A stretch of DNA of 64,000 bases, taken from the NCBI RefSeq assembly GCF_003610255.1, contig NZ_RAPS01000001.1, forward strand, positions 372,001-436,000, in the 5' to 3' direction. Of the stretch, positions 62,374 to 64,000 are shown piece after piece (position 1 is the stretch's first letter; the number at the start of each line of letters is the position of its first letter). This DNA comes from Streptomyces sp. TLI_171. Lineage in GTDB: Bacteria > Actinomycetota > Actinomycetes > Streptomycetales > Streptomycetaceae. The notes below the pieces were generated by a model. That model had not been told where the DNA came from. It was given only the letters and a program-made list of their open reading frames with translations, and did no database searches. Made by a program: the position numbers and the translations under genes.

Positions 62374-62865
62374 TCAGGCGGTGGTGCGGTTGCGGAACTC
62401 GGCCGCGACGGCGCGGGTGCTCGCCAGGTCGGCGACCGGTTCGCCGACCACCCGGGAGGCGAGCTCGGTCGCCACCTGGATGACGTCCTCGCGCAGTGCG
62501 GCCTCGGCCAGCACGGTGTCCGCGGCCAGCTGCACCTGCGCCTCGGCCACCAGCCGGTCGCGCTGCTGCTGGCCCTCGGCGCGCAGGGCGGCGATCAGGG
62601 CGGCGCCCTCCTCGGCGGCCGCCTGCCGGACGGCGGCGGCCTCGTGCCGGGCGCCGGCCAGTTCGGCCTGGAACTCGCGGCGGATGCGTTCCGCCTCGGC
62701 CCGGGCCTCCTCGGCCCGGAGCAGGCCGCCCTCGGTCCGGTCGAAGCGTTCGGCCAGCGTCCGTTCGATGCGGGGCAGCAGCACCTTGCCCAGCACCGCG
62801 AACAGGAAGAAGAAGACGATCAGTCCGAGGATCAGCTCGGGCACGTTCGGTTCGAGAGGTCCCAT
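62374..62865 (-). CDS. orphan F0 ATP synthase subunit b paralogue
   Basis: A 163-residue protein with subunit b architecture: a short N terminus, one membrane helix (PELILGLIVFFFLFAVLGKVLLPRI, about 9-33), then a long charged coiled coil rich in Ala/Glu/Arg (about 45-150). It resembles streptomycete AtpF (VLLPRIERTLAERFDRTEGGL; AELAGARHEAAAVRQ; GAALIAALRAEGQQQRD). None of the other seven atp genes is near, so it is a stand-alone paralogue; it could replace the normal b subunit or form another stalk. TATAGC (62875-62880) lies only nine bases upstream of the ATG, suggesting a very short or absent leader. Confidence 0.85.
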   Translation of the reverse strand: MGPLEPNVPELILGLIVFFFLFAVLGKVLLPRIERTLAERFDRTEGGLLRAEEARAEAERIRREFQAELAGARHEAAAVRQAAAEEGAALIAALRAEGQQQRDRLVAEAQVQLAADTVLAEAALREDVIQVATELASRVVGEPVADLASTRAVAAEFRNRTTA

Positions 62866-62951
62866 ACTCAGTATGCTATACGGTCATCTGACGAACTGTT
62901 TGCCCGGGGTTGAGGTCAGCTCCCGCCGCAGGCACCGGAGTTGACCGCCGG

Positions 62952-63467
62952 TCAGCTGCCCGTCACCCCGTCGATGTGCTCGCGCAGCAGGTCGGCGTGC
63001 CCGTTGTGGCGGGCGTACTCGGTGATGACGTGCAGGTACGTCATCCGCAGCGACATCTCCTCGCCGTGCGCGGCCAGGTGCCGGTCCAGCGGGGCTCCGG
63101 CCACCGTGGCGTCCGCCAGCCGCTGCTCCTCCAGCAGGCTCAGGTACTCCCGCTCGGCCTGCTCGGGCTCCAGCAGGTCGAAGTCGGCGTCCTTGTGGCC
63201 CTCCACGAAGTGCAGCGGGGGGACGTCCGCACCCGCGAAGCGGATCCGGAACCACGTCCGCTCCACCTTGGCCAGGTGGCGCATCAGGCCGAGCAGCGAG
63301 AGCGAGCTCGCGGGCAGCGGGCGCAGCGCGAGCTGCTCGCCCGTCAGGCCCTCGCACTTGTGCAGGAAGGTGCCGCGGTGCCAGGCGAGGTACTCCGGCA
63401 GCAGCTCGGTCTCGGGCGCGGTGAGCGAGCCGCCGGTGCGGGTGGTGACGGGGACTGTCCATGTCAT
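62952..63467 (-). CDS. DinB-family (DUF664) protein
   Basis: A 171-residue four-helix-bundle protein of the DinB/DUF664 group: LPEYLAWHRGTFLHKCEGLTGEQLALRPLPASSLSLLGLMRHLAKVERTWF and later YARHNGHADLLREHIDG provide the three metal-binding histidines. Such proteins are thought to be thiol-dependent transferases using mycothiol in actinobacteria. Start could be ATG 63467 or ATG 63479. Unrelated to neighbours. Confidence 0.8.
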   Translation of the reverse strand: MTWTVPVTTRTGGSLTAPETELLPEYLAWHRGTFLHKCEGLTGEQLALRPLPASSLSLLGLMRHLAKVERTWFRIRFAGADVPPLHFVEGHKDADFDLLEPEQAEREYLSLLEEQRLADATVAGAPLDRHLAAHGEEMSLRMTYLHVITEYARHNGHADLLREHIDGVTGS

Positions 63468-63560
63468 GGGCCCGATCATGCCGAACGCCCGGTCGGTGCA
63501 CCAGGGGATTTCGTGGCGCGGGTCACGGGGCGTTCCCCGCCCGCGGATTGGTAGCATCGC

Positions 63561-63665
63561 GGTGAGCCGTGACTGGCGCGCTGGGATGGAACTCACCATC
63601 GGGGAGCGGCTCCGTGCGGGTGCCTGCGGGCCCCCGTCTGCTGTCGCCGTGCGCCTGGGCCGTCC
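63561..63665 (+). ncRNA. ZTP (pfl) riboswitch upstream of glyA
   Basis: The conserved elements of the pfl motif appear in order: GCCGTGACTGGCG (63566-63578), CACCATCGGGGAGCG (63594-63608), and GCCGTGCGCCTGGGC (63646-63660), with a variable stem between. ZTP riboswitches sense the purine/folate alarmone ZMP/ZTP and turn on one-carbon genes such as glyA. TAGCAT at 63552-63557 is a fitting -10 box, so the RNA would start near 63563. Confidence 0.85.
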
Positions 63666-63695
63666 GAATCGTCCGTTCCGTACGAGGAGACCGCC

Positions 63696-64000
63696 TTGGC
63701 CGAGTCTGCTTCCCCCCTGCCCGCGGGCCACCCGCACACCTTCGGCAGCCCCGCCGCCGACACCGCCTTCCGGAGCGCCCTGGACGTGGTGCGCGCCGTC
63801 GAGCCGCGGGTCGCCGCGGCGATCGGCGCGGAGATCGAGGACCAGCGCGCCTCGCTGAAGCTGATCGCCAGCGAGAACTACGCCTCGCCGGCCGTGCTGC
63901 TGGCGATGGGCAACTGGCTGAGCGACAAGTACGCCGAGGGCACCCCCAGCCGCCGGTTCTACGCGGGCTGCCGCAACGTGGACACCGTCGAGGAGCTGGC
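63696..64000 (+). CDS. glyA: serine hydroxymethyltransferase (3' truncated by window end)
   Basis: The first 101 codons of a PLP-dependent serine hydroxymethyltransferase, which interconverts serine and glycine and charges tetrahydrofolate with one-carbon units. [36 protein letters not shown] and [18 protein letters not shown] are diagnostic. TTG start at 63696, with GAGGAG six bases upstream; the N terminus has an extra segment of about 45 residues before the family core. Controlled by the ZTP riboswitch just upstream. Confidence 0.95.
   Translation, partial: MAESASPLPAGHPHTFGSPAADTAFRSALDVVRAVEPRVAAAIGAEIEDQRASLKLIASENYASPAVLLAMGNWLSDKYAEGTPSRRFYAGCRNVDTVEEL

Overview
This 64 kb window comes from a very GC-rich actinomycete chromosome (by eye well above 70% G+C, strong G/C bias at third codon positions, frequent GTG/TTG starts). 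Gene content points to Streptomycetaceae (Streptomyces or Kitasatospora): a SpoIIE-type PP2C phosphatase, a mycothiol-dependent isomerase-family protein, DasR-type (dre-like) sites in front of chitinolytic genes, a surface LPMO and a lactazole-type thiopeptide cluster. No rRNA, tRNA, insertion sequence, integrase or CRISPR array was seen.

Layout. 1-15.2 kb is a housekeeping/metabolic stretch: the 3' part of a FAD/Fe-S oxidoreductase, a Gfo/Idh/MocA oxidoreductase, an MDMPI-family protein, a PP2C phosphatase, a thioesterase, a metallophosphoesterase, a secreted SGNH hydrolase, CBS and SPFH proteins, a family 5-like uracil-DNA glycosylase, a CHAD protein, a membrane-anchored PAF-acetylhydrolase-like hydrolase, and a NarL-type two-component system. 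15.3-32.2 kb is a sugar-utilisation locus. A leftward operon encodes a binding protein, two permeases, a LacI regulator, GH43, GH42, GH95 and an AXE1-type esterase. It is divergent from a rightward GH3 - GH31 pair, and two LacI-type operators lie just inside the leftward promoter. The combination fits intracellular dismantling of acetylated, fucosylated xyloglucan oligosaccharides after import.

32.2-42.3 kb is a compact leftward RiPP operon with the lactazole order A-B-C-D-E-F: two precursor peptides, a split-LanB glutamylation protein (interrupted by an apparent frameshift), a pyridine-synthase-like protein, an RRE/ocin-ThiF-like protein, a YcaO cyclodehydratase, and a fused glutamate-elimination/azoline-dehydrogenase protein. 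One precursor is almost a lactazole precursor. The second keeps the leader but carries a quite different core, so one enzyme set could make two thiopeptides; this is the most interesting item in the window.

42.7-54.7 kb carries a GNAT acetyltransferase, a DHA2 MFS pump with a large palindromic operator and a TetR gene, a PadR regulator, a GH13 alpha-glucosidase, glutamate dehydrogenase (gdhA), and several exported or membrane proteins. 54.7-62.4 kb is a chitin-degradation region: an LPMO with a C-terminal membrane anchor and two GH18 chitinases, each with a DasR-like site in its promoter, with an unrelated MFS/TetR pair in between. The window ends with an orphan ATP synthase subunit b paralogue, a DinB-like protein, and the start of glyA behind a ZTP (pfl) riboswitch.
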